This document shows positions 7,472 through 15,665 of a stretch of 64,000 nt of DNA, one piece after another; within the stretch, counting starts at the first letter, position 1; each line of letters starts with the position of its first letter. The DNA is from Clostridium sp. C2-6-12 (GTDB lineage: Bacteria; Bacillota; Clostridia; Clostridiales; Clostridiaceae). A model generated the notes under the pieces. That model was not told where the DNA came from. It worked only from the letters and a program-made list of their open reading frames with translations, and searched no databases. The DNA lies in NCBI RefSeq assembly GCF_009928485.1, contig NZ_JAABNP010000026.1, forward strand, positions 28,770 to 92,769. Direction: 5' to 3'. Position numbers and translations under genes: made by a program.

Positions 7472-9097
7472 ATGGATATAGGACAAATTATAAGTGATGA
7501 TATTTTAAAAGCTTTTGAGTTGCTGTTTGAAAGTTTAGGAAAGACTATAGCACCTATGGATATGGAAGGAGCTTTTAAGAAAAGTGATTTAAGAGTTGGT
7601 ATTTATGATTCGGTTGAATTTGATTATAACATGGGAAGAATTGAAATATTTTTAGATGAATTAAGTTATTCTCGTGCAGATGTAAAGTATCTAGGGAATG
7701 AAGCAGTAAAATTAATCACAAAAGATCAGCTAGTCAATGAAGTAATGCCAGTTTTACAAGAAAAAATGAAAAATAAAATGGAAACTTTAAAAGCTGATAA
7801 AAGATTTGATTATAAATACATAATAAAAGGAACTTTTCGAATACAGGAAGGAAAGATAGAATTAACAGTTTTAGAGTATATTAATAATGAAAAAAAGAAA
7901 GCTTTAGCAAATAAAATTGAAAAATATATTGAAGATAAAATAGTAAAGGGAGTTTATCCAACTAAAGAAAAGGATATATTTTTTCTATGCAGATACATAT
8001 TGGATCCTAAGCTATTTAATCAAATAGAAGCAGAGTATGTCATTAAAATATTTAATAAAATACTTGAGCTAAATGCTAAAAATGCAAATACGTTGGAGAG
8101 TAACAGGCAACATATAATTTATTCTCTTGAACAATGGATTGAGAATAATTTTTTTAGAGAAGAATCAATATATGGTGTTGAAAAGAGTGAATTGCTAATT
8201 TATGCAGCAATTCTAATATTAAAATATGAACCTGCGTATTGTAGAGATACTGCTTTGAAATTTTTACAAAAAGCAAAAGAATTGGGAAATAAGAATGCAG
8301 TTAATATTATAAAAATTGGAACAGGGAAATTTACCAAGGAAGATATTATGTATGAAGATGACGATTTAAAATTCACGGCTAATGATGCTTTTGCAGAAAT
8401 AAGTATTACAATAAAAAATGAAATAGAGTCAAGTTATTCAAAATCATTAGATTTAATAATCAATTTACTGCAAAAAGATTTTCCAGCAAGTTATAAAATA
8501 ATTTTAAAATCAAAAAATAAAAATTTACTTCCAATAAAGAAAATTGGTAAATCAAAAACTCAAGTATTTTTTGCTAATGCCTTAATTTATCCAAAGCTTT
8601 ATCCTAAAATAGAGAAATATGTTAGGTGTGCAATAATTAAGGATTATGAATGGTATTCAGATGCTGAGGCAGAAAAATGCTGCAGACCTGGAACTTATGG
8701 AGCATTTGGCTTGGGTTTATTAAGTAAAGATTATTATAACTTGATAATAGACTATATGGACAAGGTTGATAACGAGCATCAATCAGTTCAAAATCATTTT
8801 GCAGAAGCTTTTATAGAAAAGTATGGAGTTAATGCTGAAACTATTCCAGTGCTCATAAAATGTTTACTTGCATGCTATGATAAAAAACCTTTTAAAAAAT
8901 TAGAAGCTATTGAAACTTGTGAAAATTTAGAATTTTTAATAAAAGAACTTGAAGTTTTAAAATCGTATGAAATTGAACATGTTATTTTCTTTATATGGGG
9001 CGGAATTGATAAGTTATCAAATAAACTAAAAAAGAAAACAGATATGAAGAAGTATTATGAAAGGATTATTGAGCTTTGTAAAAAAGGAGAAAGATAA
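7472..9097 (+). CDS. unknown 541-residue helical protein (possibly DUF6138-like)
   Basis: ATG 7472 is chosen because GGAGG sits 7 bases upstream; an in-frame ATG at 7442 has no such site. The product is largely alpha-helical and soluble, with an N-terminal alpha/beta part (residues 1-130, EFDYNMGRIEIFLDE) and a helical-repeat-like remainder including SRQHIIYSLEQW-type segments and ECCRPGTYGAFGLGLL near residue 400. It may belong to DUF6138, but I cannot confirm this without a profile search. It sits 4 bases before the next gene, so the two are translationally linked. Confidence 0.6.
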   Translation: MDIGQIISDDILKAFELLFESLGKTIAPMDMEGAFKKSDLRVGIYDSVEFDYNMGRIEIFLDELSYSRADVKYLGNEAVKLITKDQLVNEVMPVLQEKMKNKMETLKADKRFDYKYIIKGTFRIQEGKIELTVLEYINNEKKKALANKIEKYIEDKIVKGVYPTKEKDIFFLCRYILDPKLFNQIEAEYVIKIFNKILELNAKNANTLESNRQHIIYSLEQWIENNFFREESIYGVEKSELLIYAAILILKYEPAYCRDTALKFLQKAKELGNKNAVNIIKIGTGKFTKEDIMYEDDDLKFTANDAFAEISITIKNEIESSYSKSLDLIINLLQKDFPASYKIILKSKNKNLLPIKKIGKSKTQVFFANALIYPKLYPKIEKYVRCAIIKDYEWYSDAEAEKCCRPGTYGAFGLGLLSKDYYNLIIDYMDKVDNEHQSVQNHFAEAFIEKYGVNAETIPVLIKCLLACYDKKPFKKLEAIETCENLEFLIKELEVLKSYEIEHVIFFIWGGIDKLSNKLKKKTDMKKYYERIIELCKKGER

Positions 9098-9100
9098 AAT

Positions 9101-9541
9101 ATGAAACAGAAAATAATAAAGGTTAGAGAAAAATTAACCACAATTTTAGATGAAATTGTTATTAAGTTAGGTAGCTTAAATGAAGAGGCTATCTATGAAA
9201 TACTAAATTCAAGAGAAACTGAGCCATTTGACAGTAACTGGGTTAAAGCCTATGAAACCTTACAGCAGCAGCTTGAAAATTTAAATGAAAATGAAAAGAA
9301 GGAACTTGATGAATTTTTAGAGGAAATAAGAAAGGAGGCTTTTATTAAAACTATGAAAGATTCCCAATCATCAGATTTAGCAGCTTATGTTTCTGATGAT
9401 TTTGAAATGATTGGAGCTGCATTAATAAATGAATTCACTAATTCATTTATAGATTCTTTGCTTAACATATATGCTTCAGGAATTGTTCCAGATAATATAT
9501 CCATTGCAATGTATGAATTGGAAAAAATAATAAATGAATAG
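9101..9541 (+). CDS. unknown acidic helical protein, possible immunity protein
   Basis: A 146-residue all-helical acidic product with the segment DLAAYVSDDFEMIGAALI (~110-127) followed by a helix ending in YASGIVPDN. It starts 4 bases after the upstream stop, and the next small ORF overlaps its end by 8 bases (ATGAATAG), so the three form one translational unit. There is no signal peptide or catalytic motif. Its size, acidity and neighbours resemble immunity proteins of polymorphic toxin systems; no family is assigned. Confidence 0.55.
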   Translation: MKQKIIKVREKLTTILDEIVIKLGSLNEEAIYEILNSRETEPFDSNWVKAYETLQQQLENLNENEKKELDEFLEEIRKEAFIKTMKDSQSSDLAAYVSDDFEMIGAALINEFTNSFIDSLLNIYASGIVPDNISIAMYELEKIINE

Positions 9542-9689
9542 GATAGCAAAATTAGGAGATGTTTATTGTCTTCGGTCAGGAAGATATGATAAATGGGATG
9601 GGTATAAAGTTGTAAAAGAAGATAACAAAAAAGTCGCATTAATGATATTAGATTGGGGTGAAGAAATAGCAAATCAGTGGTTGATATAA
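9534..9689 (+). CDS. 51-residue ORF coupled to upstream gene, probably truncated
   Basis: ATG 9534 lies inside the end of the preceding gene and the frame stops at 9689. The product begins MNRIAKLGDVYCLRSGRYDK and continues with VALMILDWGEE, which looks like the N-terminal beta-barrel (GDVYxL..G.Y...V) seen at the start of larger LRR or Imm26-like proteins. The usual body is missing, so this is probably a truncated gene whose remainder was lost before the LRR gene at 9719. A functional mini-protein is possible. Confidence 0.45.
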   Translation: MNRIAKLGDVYCLRSGRYDKWDGYKVVKEDNKKVALMILDWGEEIANQWLI

Positions 9690-9718
9690 TTATAGCTAAG
9701 TGAAAGAAGGGCATTCTA

Positions 9719-10549
9719 ATGAAAAATATATTTGAAGTTTATTGTGATTATACAAAGTATGAATATGTATTAGCGAGTTCGAATTTAGATATATCTGGAG
9801 GTGTATTAACAAAAGTAGAAATTGATGATATTAAAAATCATCCAGAAATAGATAAGATAAAGATATTGGGATTAAAACAAGATACTTTTGAATATTTCAT
9901 TGATAAATATGGACAGCAATTTAAAGCTATTTATTTTTTTAAGAATAAAGCAGTAAAAGATTTAAGCATACTTTCATCTTTAGAAAAAGTAGAATTTATT
10001 GGGTATTTTTTCAATCAAGGATGCACAAGGTTATGGGATATGAGCAAAAATTATGCTTTAAAAGGATTATCAATTAATGATTTTTCAAAACTTAACAACA
10101 TTGATGATATTATTACAGCTCCTAATTTGGAATTTCTGGATTTTGGGAATATGGTATGGAGTACTATGGTTTTAGATAGTTTAAAACCTCTTGCTAAAAC
10201 AAAATTAAAGTATTTAAAGTTTAATGCGAAGAAAATTCTTGATGAAGATATAACACCTCTTGGTGAAATATCAACACTTGAAGAATTGGATTTTTCAACA
10301 AAATTATTTGAAATGGAGCAAATTGCTTGGCTCACAGCAAAGCTAGAGGAGGTTAAATCATTATCTCTTGGACCATATCACAAAATAGAAAAGCCAATAG
10401 AGTCTAGAAATAATAAAGGCATTAAGATGAAAGATACTTTTATACATGGAAAAGGAAAGCCCTTTTTAGATTCAAATTTAGATGAAAAGCGTATAAATAA
10501 ATATGTTGAAGAGTTTGAGCAGATGTTAAAGAAGTATAAAAATAAGTGA
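9719..10549 (+). CDS. leucine-rich-repeat-like protein
   Basis: The 276-residue product has irregular LRR units spaced 20-25 residues: DKIKILGLKQ, FKAIYFFKN, LEKVEFIGYF, LKGLSINDFSKL, LEFLDFGNM, LKYLKFNAKK, LEELDFSTKL and VKSLSLGPY. There is no signal peptide, so it is cytoplasmic and likely binds another protein. A C-terminal charged helix (ekrinkYVEEFEQMLKKY) ends it. ATG follows GAAGG. LRR proteins of this size are common in poly-immunity loci; this role is inferred. Confidence 0.65.
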   Translation: MKNIFEVYCDYTKYEYVLASSNLDISGGVLTKVEIDDIKNHPEIDKIKILGLKQDTFEYFIDKYGQQFKAIYFFKNKAVKDLSILSSLEKVEFIGYFFNQGCTRLWDMSKNYALKGLSINDFSKLNNIDDIITAPNLEFLDFGNMVWSTMVLDSLKPLAKTKLKYLKFNAKKILDEDITPLGEISTLEELDFSTKLFEMEQIAWLTAKLEEVKSLSLGPYHKIEKPIESRNNKGIKMKDTFIHGKGKPFLDSNLDEKRINKYVEEFEQMLKKYKNK

Positions 10550-10711
10550 CGAATTCAATAATGAGATTAGTATTTTTATGGTTATTAAAAGTATATTAGC
10601 CCTCAAGTTTACTATAAATATTTATATATGTTTATAGTTTTCTATCTAAATAGTTATCTATTTAGATATTTAAATAGAAATATAGATTTCTTTAAAACTA
10701 TGTAAATATTT

Positions 10712-10771
10712 AAATTTATTAATGGGCTTGGTTTAAAAGAAGCCAAGGAATATATTGATAATCTTAAATAG
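10712..10771 (+). pseudogene. ribosomal L7/L12 C-terminal-like remnant
   Basis: A 19-codon frame reads KFINGLGLKEAKEYIDNLK, matching the conserved GLGLKEAK helix of the L7/L12 C-terminal domain, which also occurs in small non-ribosomal proteins. An in-frame stop lies six bases upstream and there is no start. The rest of 10550-10895 is AT-rich, with a perfect ATCTAAATA/TATTTAGAT inverted repeat at 10644-10667. Confidence 0.45.
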
Positions 10772-10895
10772 TAAAGTTCCTTATCTAAGATACATAATGT
10801 TCTTAAATGATGCAACAATTGAAGTTTATAGGTGTTACACAAATGTAAAAAATGCGTATTATCAGTTATTTATATTATATTAGGAGGAATTAGCG

Positions 10896-11483
10896 ATGAA
10901 CTCTTTTTCTTTTGACAGGTTGAAAGAGGTTTTTATAAAGGAAATAAAATCTGTATTCACACAATTTATTGATAAGTATAAGGATAAAAAGCCATATATT
11001 TTCACAATACTAGTTCCAGATTACATAGCCACAAATCATCCAAAGTCCTATTGTATTTCTTTTAACGGAAATACAACTGATGAGTTTGAAGCTGAAGGCT
11101 ATTGCTATACTACTACAGATTCATCTGAGCTATATTACAAGTATTGCTCGGATGAATGGAATGACCATTCTATTTCAGAAAATGACTTTCCAGAATGCAA
11201 CAAAATTGTTTTGGAGTATATTATTGAAAATGAAAATGTTATTTCTAATCAAGACTACAATTATACTGATGAATTTTTACAATTCAGAGAAGACTTTTTT
11301 GACACCTTGATAAAATCCATAGAACAGTTAAGAGCAGAAGGATTTTTTAAATCAGTATATCAGGAGAATATATTGATTAATTTTGAAGTAAGAGAATACT
11401 ATCAAGAGGATGAAATGCTCGAAATTTTCAAAAGACTGAATACAAAAGAAGAGTTAAGTATATATGCAAAATGGCTGGAATAA
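10896..11483 (+). CDS. DUF4303 family protein
   Basis: A 195-residue acidic cytoplasmic protein. The order of features fits DUF4303: an N-terminal helix, the beta segment KPYIFTILVPDY, a middle region with YYKYCSDEWND (the family has a W/Y-rich stretch here), then LRAEGFF and the C-terminal hydrophobic segment NILINFEVREY followed by IFKRLN. ATG sits behind AGGAGG. DUF4303 proteins are frequent in loci of tandem immunity genes; biochemical function is unknown. The protein at 14466-15047 has a similar size and layout. Confidence 0.65.
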   Translation: MNSFSFDRLKEVFIKEIKSVFTQFIDKYKDKKPYIFTILVPDYIATNHPKSYCISFNGNTTDEFEAEGYCYTTTDSSELYYKYCSDEWNDHSISENDFPECNKIVLEYIIENENVISNQDYNYTDEFLQFREDFFDTLIKSIEQLRAEGFFKSVYQENILINFEVREYYQEDEMLEIFKRLNTKEELSIYAKWLE

Positions 11484-11596
11484 TGCTTTAATAGAGCTAA
11501 TTATATTATATATATCTGATGAGAAAACTTTATTAAAAATGTTCTTATGTTAGAGTGATAAATTAAAATAGTATATTGGCAGATAAGGAGAGAAAT

Positions 11597-12118
11597 ATGA
11601 TTTATTTTACATCAGATTTACATTTTAATCATGAAAAAATCATCAAGCACACAAAGAGGCCGTTTCATACAGTAGATGAAATGAATGGAAGGTTAATAAA
11701 GAATTGGAATAATATTATAAGACCTAATGATGAAGTTTATATTTTAGGGGATTTTACTATGAAAGGCGGCATAATTGCCAATCATTATTTACAATTATTA
11801 TATGGTACTAAATATTTAATAAAAGGAAATCATGATAATTTTATTGACGATAATGCTTTTAATAAAGACTTATTTGAATGGATTAAAGATTATCATGAAA
11901 TTGAGTATAGAAATTATAAATTTGTATTGTTTCATTATCCTATACTGGAATGGAACAAAAAAGGGCATGGTTCTATTCATTTGCATGGACATATACATTC
12001 AGATATTACATATAATCTTGAAATGCTAAAAAATGAAGTAAAGAGATACGATGTAGGTGTTGATGCAAATAATTATATGCCTATTTCAATCGAGGAAATT
12101 ATTAAAACATTAGGGTAG
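11597..12118 (+). CDS. calcineurin-like metallophosphoesterase
   Basis: This 173-residue product contains every block of the small prokaryotic metallophosphoesterases: SDLHFNH, GDFTM, KGNHD, FHYP and HLHGHIHSD, which supply the two-metal site. The start is ATG 11597, six bases after AAGGAG; the in-frame TTG at 11576 lacks a ribosome binding site. Close relatives hydrolyse phosphodiesters in vitro, and the true substrate is unknown. It is the only clear enzyme within the immunity-like island, which may be coincidence or may indicate a nuclease or nucleotide-signalling role. Confidence 0.85.
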   Translation: MIYFTSDLHFNHEKIIKHTKRPFHTVDEMNGRLIKNWNNIIRPNDEVYILGDFTMKGGIIANHYLQLLYGTKYLIKGNHDNFIDDNAFNKDLFEWIKDYHEIEYRNYKFVLFHYPILEWNKKGHGSIHLHGHIHSDITYNLEMLKNEVKRYDVGVDANNYMPISIEEIIKTLG

Positions 12119-12200
12119 AAGATTAGGAAGATATTAATATCAGTTGAATACATGTTAAAACAAGAAAAGAATAGGAAAATAGCATATTATTCAAGATTGA

Positions 12201-12296
12201 TTAACTTATATTTGTTGTAAAAATTATAAGCTTGATCAAGTTTTAGCAAAGGTAATCCCTGAAGAATATCTTAATTTATTGAGCTCAAAATTTTAA
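12201..12296 (+). pseudogene. C-terminal coding remnant
   Basis: An open frame of 31 codons with no start ends KLDQVLAKVIPEEYLNLLSS. It looks like the helical C-terminus of a soluble protein whose upstream part is missing. Family unknown. Confidence 0.3.
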
Positions 12297-12343
12297 TTTT
12301 ATGAGGAATATTTCTTATATTTTATATATTAGGAGGGAAAACT

Positions 12344-13555
12344 TTGGAGGATTTAATTATAGATAACAGCATTTTTAAAATCAGCAATTATAATATGAAT
12401 GAATTCTATGGTATATATATTGATGCAGATTTTCGTCTAAGCACAGGGGATATGTGCTATTTACAATCAAAGAATCAAATATTTTTTAGTATAAATAACT
12501 ATAAAGATGCATCTGACATTGCATCACATTTAGATGAGCTAGAGAAATATAAAGATAACTTTTGCTATATTAAAATGGATATGGAAACTTTACAAACCAC
12601 ATGTTACTGCGAATCTGAGGGAGTACCATATGACTTGTTCGAAGGTCCAAATGACGAAATTTGGTGCGTAATTGGATACTCAAAAACATCTTTAAATAGG
12701 GATGTGTGCCTGCCAATAGGGGATAGGAAGGATATTGAGGATTGTAAACCAATGGCATCAGTAGCTGAACATATTTTTAGAGATGGAGATAAGATATTAT
12801 CTTATACTGATGGAACCTTTAATAAAAAACCTACAAAGCTAGGAGTATATAAATTTTCTAAGACTAAACACTTTCAGTCAGTAAAGCGTGTGAAAATAGA
12901 AGAGCCATCGGTAAGTAGATGCTTGTATAATGAAGAAGGAATACAAGCTTTTTCAACAATTGATGAAAATGTGATATTGCATCGCTTGCTTGATGATAAA
13001 GGAGTGTCTATTAAGGAACGTAAAGTTTATGCAGAAGGTATATTTTTGGATGCATATTTTGAAAAGAATAGCCCTGTTATAAATTGGAAAAATCATGAGA
13101 CAGTTGAGGTAACAGCAAATGGCGGAAGAATATTTCACGTAGAAAGACCCAGTGAAATATTCTATGCAGTTTATGGCATTGACGATAAACAGATAGAAGA
13201 AAAGAAGTTATTTGAACTTACTGAATTATGTTCTATATATTGTATGGAAAGTGTGAAGTTAGATAACGATACATATGCATTAACTTTTACATATGGCAGC
13301 GATGAAGAACCAATAAAAGGAGGTAACGGCTGGCTTGTAGTTAAATCTGGAGAGCTTCTTGAATGTTGGTTACAGCATATAGATAAAAAGAGTTATATTG
13401 ATCAAGTTACAGGGAGAAATATAAAACTTAATATGGAGAATGTAATACTTCGTAAATTGAAGGCTTGTGGTAGAAGTTATTCTTTATATTTTGATGGAAT
13501 AATTGATAGTAAGCATAGAAATAGAGCAGCAGTATTAATAAAAAACCTTATTTAA
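12344..13555 (+). CDS. unknown 403-residue beta-rich protein
   Basis: TTG 12344 lies 6 bases after AGGAGGG and gives a 403-residue soluble protein rich in short beta strands separated by charged turns, for example GIYIDADFRLSTGD, EIWCVIGYSK, KLGVYKFSKT and LLECWLQHIDKKS, which suggests a propeller-like or beta-sandwich fold. No catalytic motif, signal peptide or membrane helix is visible. I do not recognise the family. It lies in the tandem array of immunity-like genes on the same strand, 34 bases before the DMP19-type gene. Confidence 0.55.
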   Translation: MEDLIIDNSIFKISNYNMNEFYGIYIDADFRLSTGDMCYLQSKNQIFFSINNYKDASDIASHLDELEKYKDNFCYIKMDMETLQTTCYCESEGVPYDLFEGPNDEIWCVIGYSKTSLNRDVCLPIGDRKDIEDCKPMASVAEHIFRDGDKILSYTDGTFNKKPTKLGVYKFSKTKHFQSVKRVKIEEPSVSRCLYNEEGIQAFSTIDENVILHRLLDDKGVSIKERKVYAEGIFLDAYFEKNSPVINWKNHETVEVTANGGRIFHVERPSEIFYAVYGIDDKQIEEKKLFELTELCSIYCMESVKLDNDTYALTFTYGSDEEPIKGGNGWLVVKSGELLECWLQHIDKKSYIDQVTGRNIKLNMENVILRKLKACGRSYSLYFDGIIDSKHRNRAAVLIKNLI

Positions 13556-13588
13556 AGAATGATGAGATAAATTATTTAAGGAGATTTT

Positions 13589-14011
13589 ATGATGAATTTT
13601 ATCGATAGAGCTTTAGGACGGATAAATGAAATGAGTGCTGATGATTTTTTGCAATCAATGGCAGATGTCTATAGTGAACCAATAGAAAGAGAGGAACTTA
13701 AAAGGTATCCACAATTTGTACAAGATGTTATTTTTATTATTGATTATGATACTGAATTGCAAATGGAAGGGCTAGGAGGCTTTTTTTATGATTCAACAAA
13801 AGATTATGTCAATGAAACAATTATTGCATTAAAAAATTGTGGAGCAACAAAAGAGGCTGAAATATTAGAAAAATGCAAGAAGATTGTTATTGAAAACTAC
13901 GATGAATATATTGAATTAGAAAATGAAACATATCTTAATAATGATTTTAAAGGTTTTTGGAAGCTTGTTAAGGAATATATTGGAAGAGAAAAAACAAATA
14001 AAAGATTATAA
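13589..14011 (+). CDS. DMP19/DUF4375 family protein
   Basis: The 140-residue protein shows the DMP19 (DUF4375) core: a stretch ending in VQDVIFIIDYDTELQMEG, then GFFYDSTKDYVNETI and ALKNCGATKEAEILEKCKK, corresponding to the family signature N(G)GF.Q(F)(F).N......(A)(L)..(I)GA. DMP19-like proteins are acidic DNA-mimic or immunity-type proteins. ATG 13589 or 13592 both fit the AAGGAG site. It is followed 13 bases later by another small gene, so an operon with its neighbours is likely. Confidence 0.65.
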   Translation: MMNFIDRALGRINEMSADDFLQSMADVYSEPIEREELKRYPQFVQDVIFIIDYDTELQMEGLGGFFYDSTKDYVNETIIALKNCGATKEAEILEKCKKIVIENYDEYIELENETYLNNDFKGFWKLVKEYIGREKTNKRL

Positions 14012-14024
14012 TATAGGAGGATAA

Positions 14025-14399
14025 ATGAGATTGAATAATGAAGAACGTGTGGAAGTATTGATAAAGAGATATGACTTTGATTTTAGTGAGAAATACCATG
14101 TTGAAATCAGACAACTTCTCGAAAAAGAGATTATTAATTATCAAAATGGTAGCAGTGAATATTTACGTTTCTTATGCGGTTATTTGTTTTGTATAGGTGA
14201 AGTAAAAGACATAGAAATTATTAATAAGGCAAAGTATGGTATAAATATGGATGTTGGTTGCATGGTAGATGCTGAATGGATAGAAAGTCTTAAAAATGGT
14301 GGTGTAGAATCCGAATATGTACGCAATAGACATTTATTAATTGACGATTTCGTAAGCTATTACTCTAATTTTGAAGCTTCAGAAGATTTCGACGAGTGA
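14025..14399 (+). CDS. unknown acidic 124-residue protein
   Basis: ATG follows AGGAGGATAA directly. The product is helical and acidic, with the distinctive middle part KYGINMDVGCMVDAEWIESL and an acidic tail EASEDFDE. No signal peptide. I do not recognise a named family. Position in the tandem array, size and charge are like immunity proteins. Confidence 0.5.
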   Translation: MRLNNEERVEVLIKRYDFDFSEKYHVEIRQLLEKEIINYQNGSSEYLRFLCGYLFCIGEVKDIEIINKAKYGINMDVGCMVDAEWIESLKNGGVESEYVRNRHLLIDDFVSYYSNFEASEDFDE

Positions 14400-14465
14400 C
14401 ACACAAATTCTAGTTTAAATATTGTTAATATAAATAGTAATTTTATATTTTAGGAGGAAATTTAC

Positions 14466-15047
14466 ATGAATAGCTTAAAAAAATATGTATTTGAGAGTAT
14501 AAAAGCAGAAATTTTATCATGGAATAATGACGTGATTAAGGATATTTACGTTATATCATTATATATTTCAAATTCAGAAGATGATCCGAGAAGGCCAATG
14601 ATTACACTTGGATATAACACCATGGAGCAATATGAAAGTTCATTAGAAGATGCATCTGATAATGCAGAAGCAAAATGGAATTTTGCATTTTGGTTGCAAA
14701 ATGAAGAATTAATTATTGGTGACAATTGGGGAGAAAATTTAGAAGATGGCGAAAGGATAAGCCAGTGGATTAAGGAAAATAATTTATATTATTCAGATGA
14801 GGAAGAGGACGAAGATTTTGATAAAGCGTTAAAACTAGGTGATGAAATAACTAGCAGATTTGTGGAACTATGTGTTGAAGTGGTTAAAGAGCTCCATGAA
14901 GAAGGCATAATTGAACAAAAATTTGGAAAAGCTCTACCTTTAATAATACATGAACTTGAATATTATGATTTAATTGCAGAACAAAACAAGAGAGCTAATC
15001 CTGAAGAACTTATTAATGAATTTGAAGATTGGATTTTAAAAATGTAA
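14466..15047 (+). CDS. unknown acidic protein, DUF4303-like layout
   Basis: ATG follows AGGAGGAAATTTAC. The 193-residue product has a DUF4303-like order: helix, beta strand DIYVISLYIS, a Trp-rich block EAKWNFAFWLQ, a run of acidic residues (YYSDEEEDEDFD) and a C-terminal helical part LHEEGIIEQKFG, where DUF4303 has its short AEGxF element. Similarity to the protein at 10896-11483 is by layout, not close sequence. Probably cytoplasmic; function unknown. Confidence 0.5.
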   Translation: MNSLKKYVFESIKAEILSWNNDVIKDIYVISLYISNSEDDPRRPMITLGYNTMEQYESSLEDASDNAEAKWNFAFWLQNEELIIGDNWGENLEDGERISQWIKENNLYYSDEEEDEDFDKALKLGDEITSRFVELCVEVVKELHEEGIIEQKFGKALPLIIHELEYYDLIAEQNKRANPEELINEFEDWILKM

Positions 15048-15111
15048 ATTAGGGAAAAAGATGATATGAAAAAATAAGTAGCAATAAGGAAATGAAATAA
15101 AGGGACTTGGT

Positions 15112-15437
15112 GGCAAAGTAAGAGGTTTTGATGAAGAGATTTAGTATAAGGGTAAATATTTAAGGGGATTAAGTTAACGGAAGAAGAAAGAAATGCTTAT
15201 TTAGATGAATTAAGTGGTGATGTATGCAGGATGGGGGGATATCCTATCTCTGTTCAATATGATCCAAGGGAAAAGAAAGAACTAAGAACTTTTGATACTT
15301 TGCTGCTTCAACTTGATTGCGAAGATGAGTGTGACTTAATGTTTGGAGATGGCGGAATAGCTAACTTTTTTATAAATGAAGAGGATTTAAAGAAACTTGA
15401 TTTTAGAAAGGTATTATATAATTGGGATTGTTGTTAA
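15112..15437 (+). pseudogene. decayed YwqG (DUF1963) gene, C-terminal part
   Basis: The C-terminal 87 codons read as YwqG/DUF1963: MGGYPISVQYDP, then DTLLLQLDCEDE, MFGDGGIANFFI and the end DFRKVLYNWDC. Upstream homology (GKVRGFDEEI) is interrupted by an in-frame TAG near 15142 and a frameshift around 15160, and the N-terminal ~150 residues of a normal YwqG are absent. An internal ATG at 15231 opens a 68-codon frame but has only a purine-rich GGATGGGGGG stretch overlapping it. YwqG-like genes are common members of poly-immunity loci. Confidence 0.65.
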
Positions 15438-15464
15438 AGATTATTAAATAGCGGAGGAATTAAG

Positions 15465-15554
15465 ATGGGAGATAATTTTATATATGAACAAGGAAAGTTT
15501 TTTACAATGTAGAAATTTGATAAAATTCCATTATTAGTATATAATCATATTTAA
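15465..15554 (+). pseudogene. small remnant with intact ribosome binding site
   Basis: CGGAGGAATTAAG precedes an ATG that opens MGDNFIYEQGKFFTM, then TAG, then a further 13 in-frame codons KFDKIPLLVYNHI before TAA. The strong site and continued coding-like frame after the stop indicate a recently inactivated gene truncated at its 3' end. Family unknown. This is the right edge of the immunity-like island. Confidence 0.4.
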
Positions 15555-15665
15555 GGTTAAAATGAAAGAATTATATTTTTAACTATAATTTGATTTAATA
15601 CAAGTGATTGTATTATAACTTTCACAATTAACAATAATATTATTATTTACTAGGGGGAAGTTTAA

